This document shows, piece by piece, positions 62,556 to 64,000 of a stretch of DNA of 64,000 nucleotides; the first letter of the stretch is position 1, and every line of letters starts with the position of its first letter. The DNA is from Metabacillus kandeliae. Its GTDB lineage: Bacteria > Bacillota > Bacilli > Bacillales > Bacillaceae. The stretch spans positions 1-64,000 of the forward strand of contig NZ_JAJOZE010000015.1 in NCBI RefSeq assembly GCF_021166585.1, written 5' to 3'. Made by a program: the position numbers and the translations under genes. Below the pieces are notes generated by a model. That model did no database searches. It worked only from the letters and a program-made list of their open reading frames with translations, and was not told where the DNA came from.

Positions 62556-63626
62556 ATGGAAGAGCAATTTCCTGTAATCCAGGTGATGGATGAGAACGGA
62601 AATCTGGTAAGTGATGAGTTTAAAGAGCATTTAACGCCATCCTTTGTTCAGTCACTGTATGAAAAGCTGATTCTGGTCAGGACCTTTGACCGCAAGGCGA
62701 TCAGTTTGCAGCGCCAGGGAAGGCTCGGCACTTATGCTCCCTTTGAAGGGCAGGAGGCGGCACAGGTTGGAAGCGCAGCAGCTTTGAAGGAAGGAGACTG
62801 GCTGTTTCCGACATACCGCGACCATGCGGCATCCATTACGTTCGGCCATTCCATTCCAAGGGTTTTTCTTTATTGGAACGGGCGTGTGGAAGGCTGTGTC
62901 GCACCTGAAGGGAAGCACATTTTCCCGCCGGCTGTCCCGATCGCCACACAGCTGCCGCATGCTACAGGCGCCGCTCTAGCTGAAAAGAAAAAAGGCACTG
63001 ATCATGCTGCGATTGTTTATTTTGGGGACGGTGCAACCTCTGAAGGAGATTTTCATGAAGGGCTGAACTTTGCGAGTGTTTTTAAAGCACCTGTTGTGTT
63101 TTTCAACCAGAACAATCACTTTGCGATTTCTGTTCCGATGCATAAGCAGATGAACAGCAAGACGATCGCTCAGAAATCTGTTGCCTATGGCATTCCCGGC
63201 TACAGGATTGATGGCAATGATATTTTCGCTGTTTACTTTTATACAATGAGAGCGCTTAACAGAGCGAGGAAGCAGGAAGGGCCGACATTGCTTGAAGCTG
63301 TGACCTGGAGATACGGCGCCCATACGACGGCAGATGATCCGAAAAAATACCGCGACCAGGAAGAAAGCACGCTGCGCAAAGCGAAAACCGATCCGATTCT
63401 GCGCCTTGAGCGCTATATGAAAAACAGCGGGCTTTGGGATGATGAAAAAGCGGAGAAAATTCAGGAGGATGCTGCTGAAATCATTGAAGCGGCTGTCGCT
63501 GAGATGGAAGCTTTTCCGGAGCCGAATGCGGATGATCTTTTTGACTTTGTGTTCGCGGCGCCAACATGGACGATTGAGGATCAAAAAGAGGAATATATGC
63601 AGCGCTTAAGAGGTGAAGCGAGATGA
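62556..63626 (+). CDS. 2-oxoacid dehydrogenase E1 alpha subunit
   Basis: The 356-aa ThDP-dependent subunit has GDGATSEGDFHEGLNFASVFKAPVVFFNQNN (ThDP/Mg motif) and GRLGTYAPFEGQEAAQVGSAAALKEGDWLFPTYRDHAA. By position it should act on phenylpyruvate, giving phenylacetyl-CoA with E2 and E3. Branched-chain or pyruvate substrates cannot be excluded by sequence alone. Its stop overlaps the E1 beta start as ATGA. Confidence 0.88.
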   Translation: MEEQFPVIQVMDENGNLVSDEFKEHLTPSFVQSLYEKLILVRTFDRKAISLQRQGRLGTYAPFEGQEAAQVGSAAALKEGDWLFPTYRDHAASITFGHSIPRVFLYWNGRVEGCVAPEGKHIFPPAVPIATQLPHATGAALAEKKKGTDHAAIVYFGDGATSEGDFHEGLNFASVFKAPVVFFNQNNHFAISVPMHKQMNSKTIAQKSVAYGIPGYRIDGNDIFAVYFYTMRALNRARKQEGPTLLEAVTWRYGAHTTADDPKKYRDQEESTLRKAKTDPILRLERYMKNSGLWDDEKAEKIQEDAAEIIEAAVAEMEAFPEPNADDLFDFVFAAPTWTIEDQKEEYMQRLRGEAR

Positions 63627-64000
63627 CAACGGATATCAGAGTGGGAACTTCAAAGCTGACAATGGTGCAGGCCGTAACTGATGCCTTAAGAATCATGCTG
63701 CGGGAAAAGGACAATATGCTTTTGCTCGGGGAAGATATCGGGAAAAACGGCGGCGTATTCCGGGCAACAGAGTCGCTCCTGGACGAATTCGGGGAAGAGC
63801 GCATCATGGACACGCCGCTTAGCGAGTCGGGCATTATCGGCACTTCGATCGGCATGGCGGTGAACGGCATTTTGCCAGTTGCGGAAATTCAGTTTCTCGG
63901 CTTTATTTATCCAGCCTATGAGCAGATTATGACGCACGCGACAAGGATCCGGATGAGAACCATGGGCAAATATTCTGTTCCGCTTGTGATCAGAGCGCCT
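63623..64000 (+). CDS. 2-oxoacid dehydrogenase E1 beta subunit (partial)
   Basis: The first 126 codons are visible; the gene runs off the window. MVQAVTDALRIMLREKDNMLLLGEDIGKNGGVFRATESLLDEFGEERIMDTPLSESGIIG is typical of E1 beta. The ATG overlaps the E1 alpha stop. E2 and E3 genes are expected beyond the window. Confidence 0.88.
   Translation, partial: MTTDIRVGTSKLTMVQAVTDALRIMLREKDNMLLLGEDIGKNGGVFRATESLLDEFGEERIMDTPLSESGIIGTSIGMAVNGILPVAEIQFLGFIYPAYEQIMTHATRIRMRTMGKYSVPLVIRAP

Overview
This window is a contiguous stretch of a Bacillaceae chromosome (low-to-mid GC Firmicute). The first 11 kb keeps the Bacillus-type order tsaE-tsaB-rimI-tsaD / ydiF / moaC / rex / tatC / ydiK-ydiL / groES-groEL. 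It has strong AGGAGG-type ribosome binding sites, a CIRCE element before groES and spore-related genes. The gene content (orphan tatC, phenylacetate pathway, phenylalanine dehydrogenase) is unlike B. subtilis itself. No rRNA, tRNA or CRISPR array was seen.

Layout. (1) 0-11 kb: conserved housekeeping block, including tRNA t6A synthesis genes, a DnaA-box cluster between tsaD and ydiF, redox repressor rex, an orphan TatC and the HrcA-controlled groESL operon. (2) 11-17 kb: accessory region with an integrase remnant, a structured-RNA candidate, an AT-rich membrane TPR protein, a Uma2 protein, a decayed stress-protein copy and a MarR/GNAT/YczE locus. (3) 17-30 kb: mannose-family PTS with DUF956 protein and two cre-like sites, then small metabolic and regulatory units (TetR-SDR, EamA, DUF2200, LysM glycosyltransferase, PNPOx-type stress protein, MerR-oxidoreductase, secreted cell-wall proteins). 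This part is peppered with about nine copies of a palindromic REP-like repeat. (4) 30-45 kb: AGCS symporter, aldo/keto reductase, a MerR-like coiled-coil protein behind a micro-ORF, a collagen-like/beta-propeller surface or spore protein, a complete sucrose module (LacI repressor, EIIBC, sucrose-6-phosphate hydrolase) and a second SH3-type secreted protein. (5) 45-64 kb: a large aromatic catabolism region: paaK, paaABCD, EthD protein, two enoyl-CoA hydratases/isomerases, aldehyde dehydrogenase, paaH, thiolase, paaX, a flavin oxidoreductase, a TrpXYZ-type ABC transporter, a FlK-like thioesterase, phenylalanine dehydrogenase and 2-oxoacid dehydrogenase E1 alpha and beta (the last cut by the window end).

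How it works together. The 45-64 kb region reads as one phenylalanine-to-central-metabolism route. PheDH would make phenylpyruvate and the E1-type dehydrogenase would decarboxylate it to phenylacetyl-CoA. PaaK would activate free phenylacetate to the same intermediate. The PaaABC epoxidase, PaaG, hydratase, PaaH and thiolase would then degrade it. A shared 37-bp operator-like dyad (13-bp arms, 11-bp spacer) lies before paaK, before paaA and before the thioesterase-PheDH-E1 operon, which suggests one regulon, probably under the PaaX encoded in the cluster. No PaaE reductase and no MaoC-type oxepin-CoA hydrolase is visible here. Two 170-187 bp MITE-like elements bracket paaX and its partner gene.
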